A DNA stretch of 64,000 nt from Azolla caroliniana. Its lineage: Eukaryota > Polypodiophyta. This document shows positions 38,945 through 48,841 of the stretch, in pieces; the stretch's first letter is position 1; each line of letters begins with the position of its first letter. The notes below the pieces were generated by a model that made no database searches, had not been told where the DNA came from, and was given only the letters and a program-made list of their open reading frames with translations. Both the position numbers and the translations under genes were made by a program. Where the stretch lies: contig JBHGNT010000002.1 in assembly GCA_043228905.1 (NCBI GenBank), positions 24,986,001-25,050,000 of the forward strand, given 5' to 3'.

Positions 38945-40992
38945 AGAACGTAATTTCCAAAATTATATCAAAACTCTGTATACACATTGTGCTAAGTAGC
39001 ACTATTTATACAAGTCCTCTTGGGACTGACAGAAGTACCATGTACTTTAATGCTCACACGAGCATCTGACACTTACCACGAGACTATAGCTACCTAGTAG
39101 TCTATCCTATACTAGGCTTCCGATTGGACTGCCGGTTACAGATTGCATCCGGCCTCCACTGCTTGCCGGTTCGGTTGCTCACCGTCATACCGATCCGTTT
39201 CGCCCGATCCGTCTCGCTTACCGGCTCCGGTTGAGCTTGCCACTCAACAATATGCTTAGAGAATAAGTATCTCTTCCTTCTCGTATCAATACAACGAATT
39301 TGAGTTGTATGATGGTTTATTCACCCAACCGATGACTAGTTAGAGGGTCGCTACTCTCTTATTTAGGTGGGCCACCTAGTCCAAGGGCGAGGCATATCAT
39401 TGTAGGATAATAAAAATAAAGAACCTAGGGCATGCTAATTCTATCAAATTGAACAATCTATAATGATAGAGAACTTGATTATAATATTCTTATAACTCCT
39501 AGATTTTATTCTTTAGCATGTCAATGATCATTCAATTATGGTTCTACCTCACTCATTCATCTTTAACATCGGAACATTTTTTATTGTTTTAGTCTTTTTT
39601 ATGTTTTAAAGGTGTTAAGCTTTATGGTGGATACGTCAACTGTTAATATCACTAGAAATACCATTTTTGACACCGGAACATCCATAACACTCTTCCCTGC
39701 AAGTGTGGTGAAAGCAATTGGTGATATGGTAAGAGAAATCATGAATGGTTATTTTGTATGACATCGATGAGTTTAAAAACATGCCCAAAAGAAGTATTCA
39801 TACTAAGAGTCGAGGAGTAAAGTCCTAGTGTGAGCCAATGACATTCACTCATAGATTAATAATTATGTACTCTTTCTATGAAACAACCTTTAACCTAGTT
39901 GTTATTGCACTTAGTTGAAGTATTGTTAAATCTTCCCATGCCCACAGACATGTGTGGATGCAACTCATATGCATCAAGCAACCATCCATGTGTAGAAATA
40001 AACTAGATGCCAAAGTATGGTGCCAATGGTATTTTTATTAAAAAATTATTGACAAATTTTTAAATGCAGTTTAATATAAAACTCGGATCTAAAGCATCCC
40101 CAATTGAAATTCAAGGTTTTACACTACGATATTGTTGGAACATCAAGTACGTATATGTATGCTTTATCATCTCATGATATCGATTGTTAATTGCTTTGTT
40201 GGATTAAAAGTCTATATGTTTAAATTTTCTAGCACTTTAACGGGCATTACAACATTGCCCACATTAGGTATTGTATTTGATGGAGGAAGTACGTGGGAAG
40301 TTCTACGCCCATTTGTGGGCATTGGAGATAACTCGGTAAACCATCTAATTTTTGTTTCTTATGAGTGTACATACATTATGTCATGTGAGTTACGATATTT
40401 GAATTGAGAAACATGACATATAAATGGTCTTAATTAAGAGTTTAAATTGTATCCATGCAACAGGGAAACCTATTATATGTTTGCTTAGGCATCTTAGAGG
40501 ATCCAGACAATCGTTATAGCATAATTGGATGTAAGTGCAATAAAATAAGGGGATGATAATGCTTATGACATGGTTTTGTATTTCATAGTCACATTTTTAC
40601 ACCTCTTTCAACAGATAATTTCATGGAGGGTTATGAATATTTTTTTGATCAAGCATCGAGTATTTTTAGTTGGGTCCCTTCTAATTGTAAGTGTTCATAT
40701 TGTTTTCGTTCACTGGAATTGTTTGATATAGGCATCCATGTCATGTATGTTGCATGTGTGTGTAGGTTCTGATTCTACTTCCACTACCACATCACAATCT
40801 TTACCAATTAAAGACTTCAATATAACTTCTTCACCGAACTCACCACCTGAATCATCCCAACCATCTACACCCTCTCCCACATCACCGACTTCAATGTCTG
40901 TAAATGATGGAGACAAGACGTTCCCTATTGTATCAATAATCTTCGTTATTTCAAATGCATTCCTTTGTTTAGTGTTGCAATTCTTATGTTGA
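20791..40992 (+). CDS. secreted A1-family aspartic protease (10 exons)
   Basis: Exons: 20791-21149, 21994-22141, 25526-25761, 25889-26119, 39620-39728, 40070-40146, 40233-40335, 40464-40530, 40615-40686, 40766-40992; the phases agree and give about 542 aa. The ATG at 20791 starts a good signal peptide (MRSWPSLLAVMCLMM); an upstream in-frame ATG at 20743 adds 16 residues. A prosegment is followed by the first catalytic motif, LDTGSDLLWVPC, a Cys-rich insert typical of plant nepenthesin-type enzymes, GLFGLGP, and the second catalytic motif, FDTGTSITLF. The mature domain ends NFMEGYEYFF...WVPSNC. A Ser/Thr/Pro-rich stalk and a hydrophobic tail (FPIVSIIFVISNAFLCLVLQ) suggest GPI anchoring at the cell surface. 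Intron 4 is 13.5 kb and full of retrotransposons. Few residues separate VPINPR from the second catalytic motif, so a small exon may be missing or I chose the wrong acceptor at 39619. Confidence 0.88.
22542..22856. mobile_element. foldback MITE with long inverted arms
   Basis: The 315-bp element starts AGGGAAAAGTACCA and ends TGGTACTTTTCCCT. The two arms, each about 145 bp, are inverted copies (CCCCTATGTCCAAAAAATTAC, GTAATTATACACTCAAAT and others), joined by a short loop near 22,690. TAATAAT (22535-22541 and 22857-22863) flanks it as a target duplication, or TTAATAAT if the duplication is 8 bp. This explains why similar peptides appear on both strands here. The superfamily is uncertain; 8 bp would suit hAT. 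Confidence 0.9.
23688..23725. repeat. (AC)n microsatellite
   Basis: An AC dinucleotide tract of about 18 units inside intron 2 of the protease gene. Confidence 0.95.
27498..27825 (+). repeat. chromovirus 5' LTR
   Basis: A 328-bp LTR with one TATA-like CCTATAAATAG. The boundaries come from TGTC/GACA ends and alignment with the 3' LTR. Confidence 0.85.
27919..28881 (+). pseudogene. chromovirus gag with zinc knuckle
   Basis: A 235-codon open frame from the ATG at 27919 has an N-terminal coiled coil (residues about 10-60) and a gag capsid-like region (ISLPAKFDGTRSQFRGFLNQ, LTGTALAWFAPLL, TYVVDFRLLACDIPW) typical of Ty3 chromoviruses. The same frame continues past the stop at 28624-28626, where TGA probably replaces an Arg codon (AV-stop-CDNRLFER). 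After further stops a CCHC knuckle (CLYCGGLGHIAVNC) follows at about 28834-28881. Gag packages element RNA into cytoplasmic particles. It is broken by nonsense changes of the CGA-to-TGA type. Confidence 0.85.
29086..29560 (+). pseudogene. chromovirus integrase tail and chromodomain
   Basis: The frame VGDRVWLLQGRIKTI, FGPYVISGKINDVAFHLDLP, HPVFHVSLLEPY is the C-terminal part of a Ty3 integrase. A chromodomain follows (YEVVAILDSKIV, LYYLVDWLGYTPND, TWEPLENL), with one TGA between ND and TWEP. In chromoviruses this domain steers integration to chromatin marks. The integrase catalytic core is missing, so this is a deletion remnant. Confidence 0.85.
29582..30030 (+). repeat. chromovirus 3' LTR with duplicated TATA segment
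   Basis: A 449-bp LTR. A 104-bp segment (29741-29844) is repeated at 29845-29948, so it carries two TATA-like CTATAAATAG sites (29791 and 29894). The 5' LTR has only one. A CT microsatellite lies near the end. Confidence 0.88.
30031..33382. other. AT-rich intron DNA between two retrotransposons
   Basis: 3.3 kb inside intron 4 of the protease gene. No conserved reading frame, RNA gene or clear element boundary was found. It may be old transposon debris, but I cannot assign it. Confidence 0.5.
33383..33808 (-). repeat. Copia-1 3' LTR
   Basis: A 426-bp LTR containing an AG tract of about 24 units near its downstream end. It has a 35-bp stretch (about 33390-33425) and a 24-bp stretch that the 5' LTR lacks. 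The ends are TGTAAAC...CTCAACA on the plus strand. Confidence 0.92.
33803..38752 (-). pseudogene. Copia-1 gag-pol polyprotein with seven in-frame stops
   Basis: A single 1,650-codon frame starts at the ATG at 38752 (MDRGMATSIPVEKLD) and ends at 33803. In order: gag (KTPKDAWENLKKVF, EEDEMVQVCLGGL), a CCHC knuckle (CWYCGKKGHRESEC), protease (DSAASNHMT), the integrase zinc finger (WHKRIDHVN, CEACQLGKQ) and core with D, D and E in HSDVWG, FIDDYTRHTW and NGVAERKN, reverse transcriptase (WVYKVKYNANG, DVKNAFLQGELEEEVFM, LLYVDDLVITG) and RNase H (YTDADWAGD, SSTEAEYRA). A 233-residue extension follows. There is no frameshift, but stops occur at 38669, 37733, 36779, 36665, 36470, 35381 and 35081. A short in-frame deletion lies near 36,665. 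The reading of stops as decayed Gln or Trp codons rests on family conservation. Confidence 0.95.
38847..39249 (-). repeat. Copia-1 5' LTR
   Basis: A 403-bp LTR with a longer AG tract (about 42 units, 38858-38942). It lacks 35 bp between two AAAC/ACAC words and 24 bp between two CCGGCTC(C/T)GG words that the 3' LTR keeps. Confidence 0.92.
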
Positions 40993-41329
40993 CAACATAT
41001 TGATCAACCAACATATACGATGATGCCATTTTCTTACAATTCTCTGAGAAATATATACAACATTTTCTATTGATTACCAATTGGTAACCCTCATGGCAAT
41101 ATGCCAACAAATAAAGGTGTACATATATAACTTGATTGTGAGGACAACTACCCAAATTTGTAGTTTTGTTTATATAATTCAAGAAAACAACTACTTTGTG
41201 ATGTACCATACAATGAACGAGGTTTTCCTTGAATCTTTTGTATCAATCTTTATATTTGTTTTATAATGCATGTTAGATGTAGAGAAATATGATTTGTGCT
41301 CACATTTGTTAGCTTGTGTATTTTTTGTG

Positions 41330-41367
<38 letters not shown>

Positions 41368-41458
41368 ATAAAAGATTCACTTCGGCATTAATGAAAAGAT
41401 GCTCACATGCTACAAAGAACTCATATAGGTAACCATAACCATCATACCCTCATCAACC
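40993..41458. other. protease 3' flank with (TA)n
   Basis: AT-rich 3' flank and probable 3' UTR of the aspartic protease gene, with a TA microsatellite at about 41,334-41,366. No other feature was seen. Confidence 0.6.
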
Positions 41459-41870
41459 TGTTGGCATAAAAGGCTAACTCCTTCCACTTTGTATCCTTAG
41501 TGTGAACACATTATTTAGTTAAGGCTTGAGTATATAAGCTCAAACCTAACCTTATAAAAGGTGTCTTGGAGTAAAAAGAGTTATCTAGAGAAGAGAACAA
41601 GAGAAGACTTCCATGGAAGCTTAATTTGAGTCTACCTCCCTTCTTCTTCTTGTTGCATATCTGTGTTGTTTGCTATACACATCTTATCTTGCAGGTCCTT
41701 ATCATATTCTTTATCTAACATATTACAATAAGTGGTATCAGAGTGACCTTATTGTCTAATGACGACAAATAGCAGAAAAACCTAGAAGAGAAGTCATCCA
41801 ACTGAGAGAAAAAGACAAGGTCAACAACCTCTACTTCTAGTAAAAGAATGGTGACATAGTCCGACACGAG

Positions 41871-42375
41871 TATGGAAATCCAAACGTTCGATGGGAAGAA
41901 ATTTGCCCTCTGGAAGGAACTGATGCAGGATGTCCTCATCATCCAACGACAAATTGAAGACATTCGGCATACCACCAAGCCGACTTCAATGTTTGTAGAA
42001 GAATGGCGATCTATGACAAAATAGTCAGCATGGCAACGACGACGACTACATGCTCTTTGTGGGAGAAACTACATGCAGTGTATGAAAAGAAATTCTCCTC
42101 ATCAAAGTTGATACTGGTTCGACTGTTATTCAACATGAAGATGAGAGAGATGGATCCAACAACCTCCCACATCAACACCTTCAGTCGAGTGTTATCTGAG
42201 CTCTCCTCCCAAGGGATTAACTTTGAAGAAGAAGTTAAAGCCCTTGCCCTCCTTTCGAGCTTACTGGCGAGTTGGGAGGTATTTTGTATGACTTTTGCCA
42301 CCAACAGTTCGAATCTAAATCTAGATGAGACAATCGAACAAGTCCTCATTGAGGACATTCGGTGAAAATTGATGG
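41871..42375 (+). pseudogene. Copia-alpha gag
   Basis: The frame from the ATG at 41871 (MEIQTFDGKKFALWKELMQD) stops at TAG. A second frame continues with SLWEKLHAVYEKKFS and SHINTFSRVLSELSSQGINF, a UBN2-type copia gag. At least one frame change and one stop separate the parts, so the gene is dead. Confidence 0.82.
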
Positions 42376-42739
42376 GACTCACCATCGAGGAGTTGGAAAA
42401 AGCCCACCATTCAACCGAGTTGATCGAGAGAACAAGTCGAAAGAACTGGTCGAAGCACCAGTTGACCAAGAAAGAAGGGAGACCGACAATAGTCGAAGTC
42501 GAGGAATAGTTGACCAAGTGATTTCTGCACCCACTACAGAAAAACTGGTCACAATGTTTTCGACTATTGGTTGATTAAAAGAAAGGAGAGCGGTCAATGA
42601 TTCAAGTGGAATTCAGGACGTTCTGACTCGAACCATTCTCAAGTCAGTAGCCAAATCATTGTTGTCGACTCCCAGTTAGGAGAAATCCTCTCCCTAGAGG
42701 ATTCGATGATCGGAGAAGTCCTCTATAGCATGCAAGACG

Positions 42740-44080
42740 CATGAACGTGGCTACTAGACTTCGGTGCCACATTTCACGTGATCCCAAATATCGAATGGTT
42801 TTCGAACTATTCGGCCGGAGCCAATGGCACTATCCAACTCGGCAATGGGCAGGAATGCAAAATTGCCGGAAATTGCGAGTACCAATTTGATTGACGAATG
42901 ACAATACAATCGTCTTGCACCATGTCCAAACATTCCCAAGCTCAAAGGGAGTCTAGTCTCCATCAACATGTTAGACGAAGACAAGTACCGAACGACTCTC
43001 AATGAGTTGTCATGGATGATCAGTCGAGGAAACATGAAAATTGGGAACGGATGCAAGTATAATAACTTGTATCCATTAATGGCAATCAATCCCGAGGGCA
43101 CAAGGAACTTAGCCGAATTGACTAACTCGAACATATGGCATGGCCGACTCGGCCATATATCTCAAGTTGAACTGGACCGACTAATGGCGAACGACTACAT
43201 CGCCAACCTCCAGACAAAGGCGGGGTTCTGTGAGCATTGTCGTTACGGGAAACAGACCCAAAGTCCGCACTCTCTCCATTATGAGATGGTACGACAACCC
43301 CTAAAACTGGTGTACACAGATATATGTGGGCCAATGCTCGAAAGGTCATTAGGAGGCTCCCGACATTTCATCACATTCATTGATGATTGTCCACGGAAAG
43401 TCTGGGCTTACTCAATTAGGTTGAAAGATGAAGCACTCGAGGTCTTCACTCAATGGATAGCCAAAGTGGAGAACCAATCAGGATACCGAGTGAAGACACT
43501 CCGGTCCAATAACGGAGGTGAATACACCACATGAGCCTTCAAGCAGTAACTGGTCGAAAAAGGGATCCGACACCAAAAGACCGTTCCTAATACTCTCATT
43601 CAAAAGGGCGTGGTGGAACGGATGAACAAAATGATCCAAGAGAGGGTGACAACAATGCTCTAGCAATCCGGTCTAAAGTTGGAATTTTGGGTTGAATCGT
43701 TGTAGACGGCAGTATATTCGATCAAGCTGTCGTCGTCGAGAGCAATACAGCTTGAAGTGCCATAAGCACTATGGTCAAGCAAATGACCGACCTATGATAG
43801 GCGTTGTATATTAGGATGTGAAGCATAGGTCTTCATCCAAAGGGAGAAAAGGATGAAGTTGGCACCCCGTGCACTTAAGTGTATATTTCTTAGTTATGAA
43901 ACTGATGGGGATTTTGGCTATTGGCTATGGGATCTTAAGAACCAGAAATTGATCTGGAGTAGTGACATAGTCTTCAAGGAAGACTTGATTATCTCTGAAC
44001 GGAACCAACTGAAAAGGGTTGACAAAAAGGTCTCTTTCGACATCAACAAAGATCATGTCGTAGAAGGATCGACCAACTAG
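42740..44080 (+). pseudogene. Copia-alpha protease and integrase
   Basis: TWLLDFGATFHVIPN is a decayed protease active site (D-F/S-G-A). The integrase zinc finger (IWHGRLGHIS, CEHCRYGKQ) and core (YTDICGP, FIDDCPRKVW, GVVERMNKM) are readable, with the best open stretch at 42968-43534. A later piece (LKCIFLSYETDGDFGYWLWD) is the region between integrase and reverse transcriptase. Many stops follow 43,534. Confidence 0.87.
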
Positions 44081-44679
44081 GCCGAATTGGAGATTCGACA
44101 AACAGTCGAAATTGATCGAGCTGGTGACCCCCTTGCCAAATACGAATTGACAAGAGGTGTACTAGTCTAAATTGATACAATTAAGAGATTGACAAGAGGT
44201 GAAAGAGAGAGTCGAAACAACCAAATCACTGAAATAGGTCAAGGTACCAATTTAAGGTCAAACAGAACCAACCAAGGCACCAACCACTCTGTCCATCGAT
44301 CCCGAAGAAGGAGAGGATGATTTGTGTTGAGAACCGAACTCAACTTCCCATAGAGATAGTGTTCACACTAGCCAATGGACATCATACTAGGCTAGTTTTG
44401 TAATTAGTAGAAAGGGCACTTGCCCTAGACTAGTTGGTATTTAAACAAACACTTTGTAACTTAGTTATTGTTGGATGTAATCATATTTTTTCTAACATAG
44501 CTTCTTGTTCTAAGCTCTCTCTCTCTCTGCCTTGCCTTCCATTGCAAAGCACCACCTACGTCTCTCCTTCTTAACATGGTATCAGAGCGAGTGGTTTTCT
44601 TATCCAGTTTATTCAACTGACTTGCGCTACACACCGACGATCAACAGAACCGACTCAAGCAACAGAGAAGAAATCGACA

Positions 44680-47600
44680 TCATGAACACTTAAATGGGAA
44701 GTGCTCTTCCTATAGAAGCTCGATAGGACAAACTTTGCATCTTGGGAGTACAAAATGCATCAATACCTTGTCGGATAAGCTTATTAGAGCTATATCAAGG
44801 GAGTTCATGAAACACAACCCAACCCAACACACGTCGACTACCTAGCCTTGGAGCAAGCCATAAGTTGTGTGTTGTATTGCCTTGCAGCATGCGTCCATGA
44901 TCACATGCTCTGCTATATTCGAGAGGTGAAAACGCCAAAAGAAGCTTGGGGCAATCTCAAAAAGATTTTTGCGGCCAATATGGTTGCACGAAGGCTCCAA
45001 CTCCGACACGAGTTGAATAACATGCAACAAAGGGACATGTCAATAACCTGTTATGCCTTGAAGATTAAGGAGTTGTGTGATGCCCTCAGGTCAATAAATG
45101 TCATCATCGATGATGACGAAATGGTGCAAATATGCCTCGGCGGCTTGGCACCTCCATTGGACATGATTAGATCAGCCATTCTCACAAGGGAGAACCCTCC
45201 TTCCTTTTTCGACCTTGAATCTATACTACTGGTGGAAGAAAATAATGCCTGACAAAGGAGCAATGCACTAGATGGTGAGATGCTCTACTCCCAGTTGGAT
45301 CATAGAAGAGGATTCAGCCGAGGGCGATAGGGTCAAGCGACCCGAGAACGCAATTCCCACCAATGGCAAGAAGATAGGAACAATCACAGGGAGTTCGGCA
45401 GAAGGGGGAGGCATCCCGTCGGACCAAGCCATCACAACAACCTGATCGAATGCGGATATTATGGAAAACTCGGCCACTATGAAGAGGACTGCCGAAAGAA
45501 GAAGCGAGAGTTAGCTTCGACCAGCTGACAACTCACAAATTACGCCATGAATTCTGATTATGAAGATCATGGCGGAATGTTCGTAATGAGATACAAAGCT
45601 CATTTAATGTCTGGCACCTCATCCTTGGAAGATATATGGTTTGTAGACTTCGGAGCATCCAATCACATGACATATCATGAGATTGGTTCCAAGAGTTGAG
45701 AAAGCCCGATCAACCCAACTATGTCGAAACCGGAAACGACACAACTCATTTGATTCGGCAGATCGGAAATGTCCCATTCAGGAATGACGACAAACAAACC
45801 TACCTAAAGACCATATTGCATGTCCCAACCATCACGAAAAATCTAGTGTCAGTAGGACAAATTGTCGAACAAGGCATGCAAGTACGATTCAATAATGAAG
45901 GGTGCTTTATTGAGAAAGAAGGCCGATTAGTAGCTCACATTAGAAGAGAAGGCAAAATGTTCATCCTCAAATCGAATGAGGTGAAATCAGCCATGTTCGC
46001 CAAAGGCCTCAAAGTCAAAACTAACTTGAAACTGTAGCACAAGCGACTTGGCCACATCAATCTCCAAAAGCTTAAAGCAATGCAGTCGAAAGGAGTCATA
46101 ATCAGATTCCCGACATTTACCGAAAAGGAGGTAGTTGGTGTATGTGAAGCCTGCCAATTCGACAAACAACACTGACGACCATTCCCGAAAGAGAGGAATG
46201 TGTGCAAAGGGATCCTGGATGTAGTACGTTCAGATGTGTGGGAACTAGCCCAGACGACAAGATTTGGTGGTTGCCGATATTATGTCACGTTCATCGACGA
46301 CTTCTCGAGGCATACTTGGATCTATCCTATGTTGCAGAAGAGTGAAGTGTTCAGACACTTCCAAAGGTTTAAAAATGAAGTCGAAAAAGCCACAAGTCGA
46401 CATGTTTGGTGCCTTCGACCGGATGGAGGCAAGGAGTATTTCTCGGATGAATTTACAACGTATCTCTGAAAGGGAGGAATTCGATGAGAATTCTCGTGCC
46501 GACACACACCTTAGCAAAACGGAGTAGCTGAACGGAAGAATCGGCATATAGTAGAGGTGGTAAGAGCAATGATGAATGAGAAGAACCTGCCAAAATCGTA
46601 TTGGGCAGAAGTGGCTAACACAGTCGCCTACCTCATGAATAAGTGTACAACCTCTAGGGTACACAACGTAACCCCTAATGATAAGTTTTTCGGAAAGAAG
46701 CCAGATCTATCACATATCTAGATATTCGGCTCGATCGCGTACGTGCATATTCCCGACGAGAAGCGACAAGAGCTCGACCCAAAGTCGGAGAAATGTATCC
46801 TCGTAGGATACTCACTCGAACAAAAGGGGTACAAATGTTACAATCCGTTGTCGTGAGGATTGTCAGTTATGGTGAGAAAACCCGAGTGGGACGAATAAAA
46901 CGGGATGTGCAACATTGCACATGCATTTAGTAAATTTGTAAAGTAAGAACAATAAAACAAACGTAAAAGGAAGGGTAAAATGTAATGTGCTAAAGGTGCA
47001 CTACAAAGTTCATGAAGTATAAAGGTGATGTGCACTTAGGTGTACATGCACATGTAGACTAAAGAGGAGTGAATGGAAGTACGGGTGTAATAAGTAGGGG
47101 CATGGTTGTGTGTGAAAATGAGAGGAGGGCGAGTTAAGGCCACAACAATCTCTCCTCCTAAGATCAAGGCAAATATTCCCCCTTTGAAAGGAGTGGAAGA
47201 TTTGAGCTCTCCTTTTTGTAATAAGCCTCACCTCTTTCTACTATAAAAAGTGTTAAGGGGTCACCATTGAGGGGGTCGTCATTTTGTCATTTAGAGGTAG
47301 ACCGTTAGGGTTTTAGTTATCCTCATTTCATTTTATGGTTTTGCTTTGAGGTTCCTTCTATCATTTTCCTTTCTCTTGATTAGGGTTTAGTTCTAGTTCT
47401 TCTTCTCACTATCCGGTTAGTGTTTCGTCTAGTTATGCTTGAGTCCGGCCTATATGGCCGCGCTTGTAAATCATATGGTGGTTTTCGTAATGTAATTTGT
47501 TTGGTGAACCTTGTCTCAATCTAGCTCTTAATCTCTCTAATCTTCCCACGTTGTTCCTCACTTTTTCTTTTGTGCTTGGAGGCTCGGTTAAGCTCCCATT

Positions 47601-48754
47601 TCTTGTTCCCTTCTTCTACTCCCTAGTTCAAGACCTCGGTGGTCATGCCCGGATCCAACACGCACACGCGGATTTTCGCGACACCGTCTACCCGAAAAGT
47701 TTGAGTGAGTCGGGACGTCGGTTTCGACAAGTCAGCATCCTGGTACAAACCAGAGACAACTCCGATGCCGACCCAGAATCGGCCAAACGAGAGATAGAAA
47801 ATGAAGATTGACTCAGGCACATATTTGAAGAAAGTCTGATTACGACAATGATGAGTGGACCAGAAGAGCCCCCGAGTGACCAAAGCACATTTCTCCTTCT
47901 TAATAATTTGACATCGTTGAAATCCTAATGCAGGGGTAAGTCATCTAGAAGGACTTGTCAGGACGGTTCAACTAATGCCGATCAGCCAACAGAGGCAATC
48001 GAAGGATCTAAACCAATGACCTCAGCACCCAGGAGATCCGAGCGAGTTCGAAGGCTTCCAAAGTTCTATTAATCAGGCATCGACTACATCAACTACACGG
48101 ATGCAGGCGAACCAAGCTCCTACGAGGAATCTATAGCTGCGCCAGATGCCAACACATGGCTACAAGCCATCAGATTCCAGATGGATTCGATTCATTAGAA
48201 TCAAACATGGGAGCTGATCGAATTACCAACTGGAAGGAAGTCGTTGCCCTAAAAATGGGTCTTTAGAGACAAATATGTATTTGTTCTGAGAAACCCATAT
48301 ACAAAGCTTTGCTTGTTGCAAAGGGATTCAAACAAGAACACGAGCTCGACTATGATGAGATATGCTCACCAATAGTCAAGATGACCACGCTTCGAATCCT
48401 ATGTGGGGTCGTGGTGACTGAAGACGTAGAGCTCGAACAGTTGGACGTCAAGACGACATTCCTACACGGAGACCTGTAAGAAGACATCTATATGTCTCAA
48501 CCGGCAGGCTTCACGGCGATGGGGATGTCGATTGAAGAAAAACCTTTATGGCTTAAAACAAGCGCCGAGGATGTGGTATCAGAAATTCGAAACCTACATT
48601 CGGTAGCTCCGCTACCGCCGGTCCGACCCCAACCCATGTATGTATATTGGGCAATTGGCCGACAAGTCTCGGATCTATCTGATCCTATACGTTGACGAAA
48701 GGCTCATTTCAGGGAGCAATCGAGCAAAGATTGGAAAAGTTAAATGGAGCCATT
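44680..48754 (+). pseudogene. Copia-beta gag-pol remnant
   Basis: Gag (44848-45250 open), a knuckle (CGYYGKLGHYEEDC, first position partly changed), protease (FVDFGASNHMTYHE), the integrase zinc finger and core (RSDVWEL, FIDDFSRHTW, NGVAERKN) and the start of reverse transcriptase (KGFKQEHELDYDEICSPIVK, DVKTTFLHGDL) are recognisable. Stops often replace Gln, Trp or Arg, for example LKL-stop-HKRLGH where Trp is expected and HTP-stop-QNGVAE where a Gln or Glu is expected. After removing the solo LTR, CYNP joins STRKV and SRDV in frame. A frameshift occurs near 48,540. Confidence 0.87.
46849..47683 (+). mobile_element. solo Ty3-type LTR with 4-bp target duplication
   Basis: The 835-bp segment starts TGTCGTGAGG and ends TTCGCGACA. 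CCGT flanks it on both sides (46845-46848 and 47684-47687). Its end (tagttcaagacctcggtgg ... cacgcacacgcgg) resembles those of the Gypsy-A and Gypsy-B LTRs, so it belongs to the same group. It interrupts the Copia-beta frame after CYNP. Confidence 0.88.
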
Positions 48755-48841
48755 AATACGCCTACGTACTAGGCTAGATTTGTAGGCCTCTAACGGCCTA
48801 CTGGTTACAATCCGGATCCGGTTGAGCTTGTCTGCCCAACA
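48755..48841 (-). repeat. Copia LTR fragment
   Basis: On the minus strand it begins TGTTGGGCAGACAAGCTCAA. Like the Copia-1 LTR it contains a GCTCAACC near its start and a CCTAGTA word further on. Only about 87 bp remain. It abuts the coiled-coil frame on one side and the broken end of Copia-beta on the other. Confidence 0.55.

Larger units (their letters stand above)
33383..39249 (-). mobile_element. full-length Ty1/copia element (Copia-1)
   Basis: This reverse-oriented element has LTRs at 38847-39249 (5') and 33383-33808 (3'). On the minus strand the 5' LTR is followed at once by a primer-binding site, TGGTATCAAAGCGCGAG (38830-38846), like the initiator-Met tRNA site of plant Copia. A polypurine tract, TTGAGGGGGAG, precedes the 3' LTR. 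One long polyprotein frame fills the interior. The LTRs are almost identical outside indels, so the insertion is recent. A clean 5-bp target duplication is not visible; ATAT occurs on both sides. Confidence 0.95.
26120..39619 (+). other. aspartic protease intron 4 (13.5 kb, transposon-filled)
   Basis: The donor is CCGAG|gtatgt and the proposed acceptor is ggtgttaag|C. It holds a deleted chromovirus (27498-30030, +) and a Copia element (33383-39249, -). Segments 26120-27497, 30031-33382 and 39250-39619 are AT-rich with no gene seen. Parts of the first two, such as a TATA-like ctttatatagagtc near 26,975, look like eroded LTRs. Confidence 0.75.
41459..44324 (+). mobile_element. truncated Ty1/copia element (Copia-alpha)
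   Basis: The 5' LTR is about 41459-41727 (TGTTGGCATAAAAGG start, TATA-like GAGTATATAAG near 41,530). A primer-binding site, TGGTATCAGAGTG, lies at 41733. Gag, protease and integrase remnants follow. No reverse transcriptase, RNase H or 3' LTR is present before the next element starts at 44325. The 3' half is deleted, or lies beyond the inserted element and was lost. Confidence 0.85.
44325..48754 (+). mobile_element. truncated Ty1/copia element (Copia-beta), split by a solo LTR
   Basis: The 5' LTR is 44325-44576 (TGTTGAGAACCG...CTTAACA), followed directly by a primer-binding site, TGGTATCAGAGCGAG, at 44577. Gag, protease, integrase and part of reverse transcriptase follow. Its gag is clearly related to Copia-1 (KTPKEAWGNLKKIF, DDDEMVQICLGGL). 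It ends abruptly near 48,754 after the decayed active-site region (ILYVDERLISG, normally YVDD). There is no RNase H or 3' LTR. A Ty3 solo LTR interrupts it at 46849-47683. Confidence 0.87.
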
